Part shown: piece by piece, positions 1 to 5,032 of the stretch
How the letters are laid out: each line of letters begins with the position of its first letter
Position numbering within the stretch: the first letter of the stretch is position 1
Source of the DNA: Pseudomonadales bacterium
GTDB taxonomy: Bacteria; Pseudomonadota; Gammaproteobacteria; Pseudomonadales; Azotimanducaceae
Direction of reading: 5' to 3'
Assembly (NCBI GenBank): GCA_022448765.1
Contig: JAKUTI010000198.1
Coordinates: forward strand, 1-5,032
Length of the DNA: 5,032 bases
Made by a program: the position numbers and the translations under genes
The notes under the pieces: generated by a model
Told to the model about the DNA's origin: nothing
What the model saw: the letters and a program-made list of their open reading frames with translations, nothing else
The model's database searches: none

Positions 1-612
1 GGGATTCGTCGTGAGTCGTCTCCTGCTATCAGCGTCCAGCTCTTTCTTCCGCGGATTCAAATACTCCACCAACGCTTGGGAATAGGCCCGACGTGAATCG
101 CCCGAACCGATTGTATTTATCTCAAGTTCGACCACCGAATCCACGCCAAGACGTTCCCACATATCGTGGCCCATCATAATCAATTCCGCATCCACATCCG
201 GTCCCCTAAGTCCAAATGCTTCCGCTCCTATTTGATAGAACTGGCGATACCGGCCCTTTTGAGGTCGCTCATATCTAAACATCGGGCCCCGGTACCAAAG
301 CCGCGGATTACCTTCTCGAGTCAGGTTGCGATCAATCACCGCACGCACGCACGATGCGGTACCTTCCGGTCGTAACGCAAGGACCTCGTGATCGCGATCG
401 CTAAGGGTGTACATTTCTTTCTCCACGGCGTCCGTGGCCTCGCCTAACCCTCGACTAAACAAGTGGAGCGATTCAACGATGGGTAGACGAATCTCCTGGT
501 AGCCGTACTTGCCAATCACCTCGATCATCGATCTCTCGACCAGATCGAAACGCTCCGAATCGCCCGGGTATACGTCCCTAAATCCACGCACCACGGAAGT
601 CTTTTCGCTCAT
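1..612 (-). CDS. hisS: Histidine--tRNA ligase (HisRS), N-terminal 204 residues, cut at window edge
   Basis: Class II aminoacyl-tRNA synthetase of the cytoplasm that activates histidine with ATP and charges tRNA-His. The visible 204 codons are the first half of the catalytic domain; E. coli HisRS has 424 residues, so the histidine-A motif, motif 3 and the anticodon-binding domain lie beyond position 1. What is seen: an N-terminal RGFRDVYPGD block (9-18), motif 1 region EIRLPIVES (40-48), VEKEMYTL (63-70), LRPEGTASCVRA (80-91), and a nearly invariant motif 2, MFRYERPQKGRYRQFYQIG (111-129), whose Arg113 matches the E. coli catalytic arginine. DAELIMM (141-147) and the INTIGS block (165-170) also match. 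The ATG at 612-610 was chosen because it gives the family N-terminus and has GGAG 8 nt upstream. No frame disruption is seen. It follows rlmN by 116 nt, most of which is an open frame on the same strand (see 609-728). Confidence 0.97.
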   Translation of the reverse strand, partial: MSEKTSVVRGFRDVYPGDSERFDLVERSMIEVIGKYGYQEIRLPIVESLHLFSRGLGEATDAVEKEMYTLSDRDHEVLALRPEGTASCVRAVIDRNLTREGNPRLWYRGPMFRYERPQKGRYRQFYQIGAEAFGLRGPDVDAELIMMGHDMWERLGVDSVVELEINTIGSGDSRRAYSQALVEYLNPRKKELDADSRRRLTTNP

Positions 613-728
613 TGCACCGGCTCCGCGTATAGAGGGTTGCTAAGCGTAGGTGCGGAGAAAGCCGCCCACGCTCCCTCGTACCCCAGCCCAACTTGCAACA
701 CATTAACAAACAAAATAGTCGGTGCCAT
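609..728 (-). CDS. Possible 39-codon small ORF bridging rlmN and hisS
   Basis: No homology is recognised. The ORF starts with ATG directly abutting the rlmN stop (TAGATG) and ends with TGA overlapping the hisS start in the ATGA arrangement, so it fills the gap exactly. The peptide begins MAPTILFVNVLQVGLGYEGA and ends NPLYAEPVQ. It has a weakly hydrophobic first half, no cysteine, no histidine and no clear signal or membrane segment. There is no good Shine-Dalgarno; only GAG four bases before the ATG, inside the last rlmN codons. If translated, it would be by ribosomes re-initiating after rlmN, and its role could be to couple hisS translation to rlmN rather than to make a functional peptide. 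An open frame of this length is not rare by chance; the two exact boundaries are the argument for it. Confidence 0.25.
   Translation of the reverse strand: MAPTILFVNVLQVGLGYEGAWAAFSAPTLSNPLYAEPVQ
621..657 (-). promoter_or_regulatory. hisS Shine-Dalgarno inside a possible sequestering hairpin
   Basis: The hisS ribosome binding site GGAG (624-621) is part of GCGGAG (626-621), which is perfectly complementary to CTCCGC (657-652 on the minus strand) about 25 nt upstream in the same transcript. A six-pair, GC-rich stem would hide the Shine-Dalgarno. Ribosomes translating the small ORF at 609-728 would open it, giving translational coupling. The pairing is seen in the sequence; the regulation is inference. 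The loop is long and no T-run follows, so this is not a terminator. Confidence 0.3.
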
Positions 729-1862
729 CTAGCTCATTTGATCCAAGGTGGCTTCAATCGTTTTTGCACGCGAAGCGTAGCGCTCGACACGGCGAGTACG
801 ATCCTGCACCTGACCGACCAACTGGCCGCACGCAGCATGAATGTCGTCGCCCCGCGTCTTCCGTAACATCGTCGTATAACCCAAATTAATGAGCGTGTTC
901 TGGAATGCCTCGGTTGTACCTCTACTCGGTCGCAAATAACCCGAGGACGGGAAAGGATTGAACGGGATAAGGTTTATCTTGCACTTAAGTCCTCGCAATA
1001 ACTGAGCGAGATCGCGCGCGTCGTCGAGCGAATCGTTGACGCCCTCCATCAGGGTGTATTCAACCGTCACCGATCTGCGCTCGCCTAACGTGGACAGGTA
1101 GTTGCTGCTCGCCTCGATAAGGTCCGCGATGGGATACTTGCGATTGATCGGAACCAGATCCGAACGTACTGAATCCGTAGGGGCGTGCAAAGAAATCGCC
1201 AACGCAACATCCGTTCGCCCGCACATTTTCTTGATTCCTGGAACGACGCCAGCAGTGCTGATCGTGATTCGACGCTTTGATAAACCAAATCCAAAGTCGT
1301 CTTTTAATACGTCCACCGCGCCCATCACTGCGTCAAAATTCAGCAACGGTTCGCCCATACCCATAAAGACGACGTTGGTGACGCCTCGTGGATCCCAAAA
1401 CTCCTTCAGCATCCGGTCGGCATATAGGACTTGTCCAATAATTTCTGAACTGCTCAGATTCCCGTTGAATCCCTGTTTACCAGTCGAACAAAAACTGCAA
1501 TCGAGAACACACCCGACTTGCGAAGAAATACACAACGTATTGCGTGCGCCGTCCGGAATCCAAACCGTCTCGATCGCGTTACGGTTACGGGTCTCGATTA
1601 CCCATCGGACCGTCCCGTCGGAAGATCGATCCCGAGATAGTTCTACTGGCATATCCAACGTCGCGACCGTATCCAAGCGCGTCCTTAAATCCCTAGAAAA
1701 ATCCGTCATCGCTTGGAAGTCCCCTACCCCTTTATGGTAGATCCACTTCATGAGTTGAGTCGCTCGATAAGTACTTTCACCAAGCTCCATAAAGAACCGT
1801 TCAAGCGACGTCCGGTCTAGACCGATCAGATTGATCGGTTCGCTAGGCTCAACCATTGGCAT
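729..1862 (-). CDS. rlmN: Dual-specificity 23S rRNA A2503 / tRNA A37 C2-methyltransferase RlmN
   Basis: Radical SAM enzyme that methylates C2 of adenosine 2503 in 23S rRNA and of adenosine 37 in some tRNAs, using a [4Fe-4S] cluster and two SAM molecules. The 377-residue product is close to E. coli RlmN (384). An N-terminal accessory domain (about 10-95) contains FRAxQxMKWxYH-like residues, followed by the radical SAM barrel. Cluster cysteines are C118, C122 and C125 (CxxxCxxC). The catalytic pair equivalent to E. coli C118 and C355 is C111 (NTLCISSQ) and C345 (AACGQL). The SAM-binding GEPLLN is at 170-175, followed by FGFGLSKRR and ALAISLHAP. The ATG at 1862 is 4 nt after the ndk stop; a second ATG two codons later (1856) is equally possible. 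Neither has a clear Shine-Dalgarno, so translational coupling to ndk is likely. A longer open frame reaching back to 2027 would overlap ndk and lacks family similarity. Confidence 0.97.
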   Translation of the reverse strand: MPMVEPSEPINLIGLDRTSLERFFMELGESTYRATQLMKWIYHKGVGDFQAMTDFSRDLRTRLDTVATLDMPVELSRDRSSDGTVRWVIETRNRNAIETVWIPDGARNTLCISSQVGCVLDCSFCSTGKQGFNGNLSSSEIIGQVLYADRMLKEFWDPRGVTNVVFMGMGEPLLNFDAVMGAVDVLKDDFGFGLSKRRITISTAGVVPGIKKMCGRTDVALAISLHAPTDSVRSDLVPINRKYPIADLIEASSNYLSTLGERRSVTVEYTLMEGVNDSLDDARDLAQLLRGLKCKINLIPFNPFPSSGYLRPSRGTTEAFQNTLINLGYTTMLRKTRGDDIHAACGQLVGQVQDRTRRVERYASRAKTIEATLDQMS

Positions 1863-1866
1863 GCAA

Positions 1867-2298
1867 TTATTGGTTGCGGTCGAAGATTTCGCTTGGGGTA
1901 AAGAAATAGGCGATCTCCCTGGAGGCGGATTCAGTCGAATCCGATCCGTGAACAGCATTCGCATCAACAGACGCCGCAAAATCAGCCCTAATGGTTCCCG
2001 GATCTGCTCGTTTAGGATCCGTAGCACCCATCAGCGAGCGATTCAGTTGAATGGCGTTTTCACCTTCCAGAACTTGCACACAAACAGGGCCAGAACACAT
2101 GTACCCCACCAAGGCATCATAAAACGGTTTACCCTCGTGTTCTGAATAGAATCCTCCCGCAGTTTCGGTCGTCAGCCGAATCATTTTCGCCGCCACGATG
2201 CGCAGTCCGCTTTTTTCAAACCGCGAAAATATCTCTCCAATTATGTTCTTGGCTACCGCATCGGGTTTAACGATCGATAGTGTTTGTTCAATAGCCAT
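1867..2298 (-). CDS. ndk: Nucleoside diphosphate kinase
   Basis: Transfers the gamma-phosphate of ATP to nucleoside diphosphates through a phosphohistidine intermediate, balancing cytoplasmic NTP and dNTP pools. The 143-residue product has exactly the E. coli Ndk length and aligns without gaps. The start MAIEQTLSIVKPDAVAKN contains the conserved phosphate-binding lysine (K11). The active-site histidine is H117 in NAVHGSDS, the family signature. FYSEHEGKPF, SGPVCVQVLEGENAI, MGATDP and REIAYFF are all present. The ATG at 2298 has GGAG 5 nt upstream; the TTG one codon earlier would be too close to it. In Pseudomonas-type genomes ndk follows the end of the isc operon and precedes rlmN, as here, but here the preceding gene is iscS. 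No convincing promoter was found in the roughly 100-nt upstream gap, so it may be transcribed with iscRS. Confidence 0.98.
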   Translation of the reverse strand: MAIEQTLSIVKPDAVAKNIIGEIFSRFEKSGLRIVAAKMIRLTTETAGGFYSEHEGKPFYDALVGYMCSGPVCVQVLEGENAIQLNRSLMGATDPKRADPGTIRADFAASVDANAVHGSDSTESASREIAYFFTPSEIFDRNQ

Positions 2299-2341
2299 CA
2301 AAACTCCACTACGGTCGACGAAACGATTACTCGCTGGACCA

Positions 2342-2401
2342 AATGCTGTCGCACATCAAGACCAAAAAGTCGCGTTCAGTCGAAATTTTTACAGCAGCAT
2401 T
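2342..2401 (-). other. Nested inverted repeat in the iscS-ndk spacer
   Basis: The 101-nt gap between iscS and ndk contains two nested inverted repeats. The outer arms are AATGCTG (2342-2348) and CAGCATT (2395-2401, which includes part of the iscS stop codon), 7 pairs; a shifted register TGCTGT/ACAGCA also pairs. Inside, AAAAAGTCG (2364-2372) faces CGAAATTTTT (2381-2390) across an 8-nt loop, with small mismatches. In the iscS mRNA this folds as one compound hairpin with a bulge of about 14 nt on the 3' side. The A/U-rich inner stem and internal U5 run could make a weak attenuator or a processing/stability element, but it is not a strong intrinsic terminator. Nothing coding is seen in the gap. 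Confidence 0.3.
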
Positions 2402-3578
2402 ATACGCGGTCGGCTTGCAATACCTGAACGATTTCGCTAATTCGTCTGGCGGCATAATCCACGTCATCCTCGGTGGTAAAGCGACCTACCGTAAATCGCA
2501 AGGAGCTCGCCGCCAACTGTTCGTCCACCCCGATCGCTCTTAAGACGTACGAAGGTTCAACGGTTGCAGAAGTACATGCTGAGCCGGACGACACGGCAAT
2601 GTCATCTAGCGCCATCAATAGAGTTTCGCCGTCGACGTGATCAAATCCGACGTTGAGGATTCCCGGGATACGCTTCAGTGCATCTCCGTTAAGGGACGTA
2701 CCCGGCACCTGTCTCAAGTGCGACCACAGTCGTTCCCGGAGCATTCCGATACGCTCCGATTCCACGGTCATTTCTTCCCCACAAATTCGAGCAGCTTCGC
2801 CAAGCCCAACTATCTGATGCGTCGCCAACGTACCCGATCGCATACCCCTTTCGTGGCCACCACCATGGATGCACGGATCAAGAGGAACAGGCGGTTCGCG
2901 CCGAACATACAGTGCACCAATCCCCTTGGGGCCGTATATCTTATGCCCCGATATACTCATAAGATCAAGGCATTGTTCTTTGACATGGATGCTGATTTTT
3001 CCCGCGCTCTGAGCCGCATCGGTATGCATCAGAACATCCCTCCTGCGGCAGATTTCGCCCATGGCGCCGATATCATTGACCACCCCAATCTCGTTGTTCG
3101 CATGCATAACAGAGACCAGCAACGTATCGTCCCGAATTGCGGCTGAAACGGCTTCGGGCGTCACGAGACCACTATGGTTCGGGTCCAAGTACGTGACGTC
3201 AAACCCTTTAGATTCCAAGTACTTAAACGTGTCCATTACGGCTTTGTGCTCGTAGGTAGACGTAATCATGTGGCGCTTTGTGGCGTTCTCAGCAACGCCC
3301 TTAATCGCTAAGTTGTCCGACTCAGTAGCACCCGAGGTCCAAACAATTTCACGAGGATCCGCATTGATTAGTCGAGCTAGATGTGAACGGGCTTCTTCGA
3401 CCAGCTCTTCGGCCTCCCAGCCGAAAGCATGATTATGCGAAGCCGGATTACCGAAATAGCCGTCGAACATCAAGCATCGGCTCATTTGATGGGCGACTCT
3501 CGGATCAACAGGCGTTGTCGCCGCATAATCCAGATATACCGGCCGTTTTCGTGCCGCGTCATTTGTAGTCGAAGACAT
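2400..3578 (-). CDS. iscS: Cysteine desulfurase IscS, lacking the usual C-terminal tail
   Basis: PLP enzyme that converts cysteine to alanine and carries the sulfur as a persulfide for Fe-S clusters, tRNA thiolation and cofactors. The 392-residue product keeps every catalytic feature of E. coli IscS with a +7 offset from a longer N-terminus: H111 (TYEHKAV), D187 and Q190 (HTDAAQS), PLP-lysine K213 (SGHKIYGPKG), HGGGHERGMRSGT (238-250) and persulfide C335 in SSGSACTSA. It is a group I (IscS/NifS-like) desulfurase. The protein ends at RFTTEDDVDYAARRISEIVQVLQADRV, the equivalent of about residue 385 of 404 in E. coli, so the SPLWEM...DLNSIEW tail is absent. That tail is implicated in IscU binding. 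The ATG at 3578 overlaps the iscR stop (TAATG), so it is translationally coupled. No iscU follows; the next gene is ndk. Sulfur acceptors may be TusA, ThiI or a SUF system elsewhere (inference). Confidence 0.95.
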   Translation of the reverse strand: MSSTTNDAARKRPVYLDYAATTPVDPRVAHQMSRCLMFDGYFGNPASHNHAFGWEAEELVEEARSHLARLINADPREIVWTSGATESDNLAIKGVAENATKRHMITSTYEHKAVMDTFKYLESKGFDVTYLDPNHSGLVTPEAVSAAIRDDTLLVSVMHANNEIGVVNDIGAMGEICRRRDVLMHTDAAQSAGKISIHVKEQCLDLMSISGHKIYGPKGIGALYVRREPPVPLDPCIHGGGHERGMRSGTLATHQIVGLGEAARICGEEMTVESERIGMLRERLWSHLRQVPGTSLNGDALKRIPGILNVGFDHVDGETLLMALDDIAVSSGSACTSATVEPSYVLRAIGVDEQLAASSLRFTVGRFTTEDDVDYAARRISEIVQVLQADRV

Positions 3579-4039
3579 TAGATCAAGCGAGCTTCAATGA
3601 GGTCCACGTCCTCCAATCGGCGCGCTATCGACATAATGTCGCCCCGCTCAATAAGTGACGCCAGCGTAATCCTTGAAAGAAATAAATCGATCTGCATTGA
3701 GAGATCAGACCATAGCTCGTGTGTTAAACACGTCTGTCCGTCTTGGCAATCGCCTGAACCTCCGCATCGGGTCGCGTCAAATCCCTCACCAACTGCGGTC
3801 AGAATTTCGGAAACATTAATTTTTCCGACATCACCGACCAATTCGTAACCACCGCCCGGTCCACGGATACTGCGCACCAAGTCCGATCTCTTGAGCCTAC
3901 CAAAGAGTTGTTCCAGGTATGACTGAGAAATATCTTGACGCAAGGCAATGGCTGCCAAAGGTACAGGCCCAGCATCGCGATGGATTGCAAGGTCTAGAAG
4001 CGCCGTGACGGCGTATCGACCTTTCGTGGTCAGCCGCAT
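3578..4039 (-). CDS. iscR: Rrf2-family [2Fe-2S] transcriptional regulator IscR
   Basis: DNA-binding sensor of cellular Fe-S status. As [2Fe-2S] protein it represses isc-type promoters at type 1 sites; the apo form still acts at type 2 sites. The 153-residue product (E. coli 162) begins MRLTTKGRYAVTALLDLA, the winged-helix start. It continues with ISQSYLEQLFGRLKRSDLV (37-55, recognition helix) and SIRGPGGGYEL (57-67, wing). The cluster ligands C92, C98, C104 and H107 sit at exactly the E. coli positions, in RCGGSGDCQDGQTCLTHELW. The E. coli-type basic C-terminal tail is shorter. The stop overlaps the iscS start by one base. A type 1 IscR site and promoter lie 38-62 nt upstream of its start, implying autorepression. 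No clear Shine-Dalgarno precedes the ATG, but the family N-terminus fixes this start. Confidence 0.97.
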   Translation of the reverse strand: MRLTTKGRYAVTALLDLAIHRDAGPVPLAAIALRQDISQSYLEQLFGRLKRSDLVRSIRGPGGGYELVGDVGKINVSEILTAVGEGFDATRCGGSGDCQDGQTCLTHELWSDLSMQIDLFLSRITLASLIERGDIMSIARRLEDVDLIEARLI

Positions 4040-4068
4040 GACAAGTAAGCTTTGTCCAAGGTCGCGGG

Positions 4069-4097
4069 AGTATGCAATACCCGACTAAATTGGTCTA
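4069..4097 (-). promoter_or_regulatory. Predicted sigma-70 promoter of iscRS
   Basis: On the minus strand, TAGACC (4097-4092, -35, 4 of 6 to TTGACA) is separated by 17 nt from CATACT (4074-4069, -10, 4 of 6 to TATAAT). Transcription would start near 4062, giving a short leader of roughly 22 nt before the iscR ATG. The -35 and spacer lie within the IscR operator at 4077-4101, the same geometry as the E. coli iscR promoter, where a bound repressor blocks RNA polymerase. The hexamers alone are weak; the coincidence with the operator is what supports the call. Confidence 0.6.
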
Positions 4098-4101
4098 CTT
4101 T
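4077..4101 (-). promoter_or_regulatory. Type 1 IscR operator upstream of iscR
   Basis: This 25-bp imperfect palindrome matches the E. coli type 1 IscR consensus ATASYYGACTRWWWYAGTCRRSTAT at 22 of 25 positions by hand count, on either strand. The minus-strand halves are AAAGTAGACC and AGTCGGGTAT around a central AATTT. It lies in the 81-nt gap before iscR and overlaps the predicted -35 and spacer. With the cluster ligands of IscR intact, negative autoregulation of iscRS by [2Fe-2S]-IscR is the expected behaviour. Confidence 0.8.
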
Positions 4102-4120
4102 AACCGCGACGTGGGATCGA

Positions 4121-4513
4121 CTACTGAGAGCGCTTCCCCACGAAAGCGATCTCGCCCATCGGGTTTCCGATCGTGCCCGATATCTTCTCGCCCTCAATGG
4201 AACCTTTGTACACCATGTCGAAGTCTCCCATCGGCATAGACACCATCATGCGAAAGGAAAACGTTTGGCCCTCCACCACCACATCTTCCACCACCCGTTT
4301 ACCTCGTCGACTCTCGTAGGATCCTACGTACCCACCACCAGATTTCCATAGCGTAAGCACCGGATTGGAGATACCCATCGGCGTCTCAATCGTGAGCGTC
4401 CATGTGCCCGATAAGTCCGCGTCGGGCCCCGGAGTACTTATCTCCGGAAAAGCCAATATGCTGACCAACAACAAGGGACCTATGAAGACGTTTCTATAAT
4501 TACCAGCAATCAT
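4121..4513 (-). CDS. Small secreted protein of unknown function, predicted beta-rich domain
   Basis: The 130-residue product has one basic residue followed by a hydrophobic run (VFIGPLLLVSILAF, 9-22), consistent with a Sec signal peptide. No lipobox cysteine is present and the cleavage site is unclear. The mature part begins DADLSGTWTLTIETPMG (31-47) and reads as alternating short beta strands: VLTLWKSGGGYVGSYES, TFSFRMMVSMPMGDFDMVYKGSIEGEKISGTIGNPMG, then EIAFVGKRSQ. The SGTW...ETPxG...GSY...GTI...GKR pattern resembles a widespread family of exported domains without known function, often seen in proteins from diverse bacteria; ligand binding would be speculation. PMG occurs three times (45-47, 94-96, 118-120). 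The ATG at 4513 was chosen for GGAGAG six bases upstream, over a GTG at 4531. It sits 26 nt after trmJ, probably in its transcript, and ends before the iscR promoter. Confidence 0.8.
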   Translation of the reverse strand: MIAGNYRNVFIGPLLLVSILAFPEISTPGPDADLSGTWTLTIETPMGISNPVLTLWKSGGGYVGSYESRRGKRVVEDVVVEGQTFSFRMMVSMPMGDFDMVYKGSIEGEKISGTIGNPMGEIAFVGKRSQ

Positions 4514-4539
4514 TCCACTCTCTCCGAACACAATTAATA

Positions 4540-5032
4540 TCAGGAATCGTCATCCCGATTCTTTCTGACTGACCTGTCAATATGCGTGAGAACACCTCTT
4601 AACATCGCGACCTCAGTTTCATCCATTTGAATTCGGCCAAACATCCGCGTTAGTCGAGTCATCGCCTGTCTCGGTGCTCCAGGATCATAAAAACCTATTT
4701 CCTCCAAGGTCTGCTGCAAGTGTGCAATAAACCCTTCTACCTCGGCCGCGGTCGCCGGCGCTCGATCCCATTCAGGCTCATCCGCCGAACTATTCGCGCC
4801 CAGGTACAACTCGTAAGTCACGATTTGCACCGCCATCGCAAGATTGAGCGTCGGGTAATTGGGCGACGCCGGAATTTGAAGATGCAACTGACACTTTGCC
4901 AGTTCGGCATTCGTAAGCCCACTTGATTCGCGTCCAAATAGGATAGCGACCGGTTTACCACCCGCCACCCCATCGGCCAGGTTTCTCGCCAGGGTCTTTG
5001 GGTCAATTAAGGGCCACGGCACGCGGCGTGTT
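4540..5032 (-). CDS. trmJ: tRNA (cytidine/uridine-2'-O-)-methyltransferase TrmJ, C-terminal 163 residues, cut at window edge
   Basis: SPOUT-superfamily methyltransferase that 2'-O-methylates position 32 of the tRNA anticodon loop using SAM. The first roughly 80 residues lie beyond 5032. The visible part begins TRRVPWPLIDP, matching the SRTLPWPMLDP segment of E. coli TrmJ. It includes the knot motifs AILFGRESSGLTNAEL and PTLNLAMAVQIVTYEL, which form the SAM site of the SpoU/TrmH fold, then the C-terminal helical extension GFIAHLQQTLEEIGFYDPG...LTRMFGRIQMDETEVAMLRGVLTHID typical of TrmJ. An in-frame GTG at 5022 is internal, not a start, because homology continues upstream of it. trmJ directly precedes iscR in E. 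coli; here a secreted-protein gene is inserted between the two. Confidence 0.96.
   Translation of the reverse strand, partial: TRRVPWPLIDPKTLARNLADGVAGGKPVAILFGRESSGLTNAELAKCQLHLQIPASPNYPTLNLAMAVQIVTYELYLGANSSADEPEWDRAPATAAEVEGFIAHLQQTLEEIGFYDPGAPRQAMTRLTRMFGRIQMDETEVAMLRGVLTHIDRSVRKNRDDDS

Noticed and set aside
1102..1740. 212-codon plus-strand open frame opposite rlmN
   Set aside because: It is fully antisense to strongly conserved radical SAM coding sequence, has no recognisable protein features, and is explained by codon bias on the other strand.
1863..2027. Longer rlmN reading frame starting inside ndk
   Set aside because: The extra 55 codons lie in the ndk coding region in another frame and do not resemble any RlmN N-terminus; the start at 1862 gives a normal length.
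2299..2399. Separate ndk promoter
   Set aside because: A TTGATG-like -35 is present but no acceptable -10 lies at 16-18 nt from it.
2327..2401. Out-of-frame 24-codon stretch after the iscS stop, ending in CDSIWSSE, tested as a frameshifted IscS tail
   Set aside because: Apart from a short SIW it shows no LSPLWEM block or proper spacing, so it does not look like the lost tail.
2637..3146. 169-codon plus-strand open frame opposite iscS
   Set aside because: It is antisense to the conserved IscS core, with no family similarity and no plausible ribosome binding context.
4514..4531. GTG start at 4531 for the secreted protein
   Set aside because: It would place the good GGAGAG site inside the coding region and put extra polar residues before the signal peptide; the ATG at 4513 fits better.
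5020..5022. GTG at 5022 as a trmJ start
   Set aside because: Homology to TrmJ continues upstream of it to the window edge, and the SPOUT domain would be truncated.

Overview
The window looks like chromosome from a gammaproteobacterium. Every supported gene lies on the minus strand, so transcription runs from the high coordinates to the low ones. In transcription order the genes are trmJ (its 5' part is cut by the window edge), a small secreted protein of unknown function, iscR, iscS, ndk, rlmN, a doubtful 39-codon ORF, and hisS (its 3' part is cut by the window edge). The proteins resemble their E. coli counterparts residue for residue around the active sites. The order trmJ-iscR-iscS followed by ndk-rlmN-hisS is a gammaproteobacterial arrangement, but a shortened one. 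No genus can be named from sequence alone.

Region 4040-5032 holds the end of trmJ, the secreted-protein gene 26 nt behind it, and an 81-nt gap. That gap carries a good match to the type 1 IscR operator, which overlaps a plausible sigma-70 promoter for iscR. Region 2400-4039 holds iscR and iscS, joined by a TAATG overlap of stop and start codons. Region 1860-2399 holds a roughly 100-nt spacer with an unusual nested inverted repeat, then ndk. rlmN starts only 4 nt after the ndk stop. Region 1-728 holds a short rlmN-hisS junction containing a small ORF that fits exactly between the two genes, then the first 204 codons of hisS.

The main point of interest is what is missing. In the classical isc locus iscS is followed by iscU, iscA, hscB, hscA and fdx. 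Here iscS runs straight into ndk. This IscS also stops about 20 residues short of E. coli IscS, so it lacks the C-terminal tail implicated in docking the IscU scaffold. Yet IscR keeps all four cluster ligands and has a well-formed operator upstream, so the regulatory half of the system looks intact. The likely picture (inference) is that IscS supplies sulfur to tRNA thiolation or to another cluster-assembly machinery such as SUF encoded elsewhere, while IscR senses cluster status. RlmN, a [4Fe-4S] radical SAM enzyme, is a nearby client of cluster supply. A second deletion-like junction sits between rlmN and hisS, where Pseudomonas-type genomes carry pilF/pilW, rodZ and ispG.

Functionally the window mixes RNA modification (TrmJ, RlmN, and IscS through thiolation), tRNA charging (HisS), nucleotide balance (Ndk) and Fe-S homeostasis (IscR, IscS). 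I saw no tRNA, rRNA, CRISPR array, insertion sequence or other mobile element.
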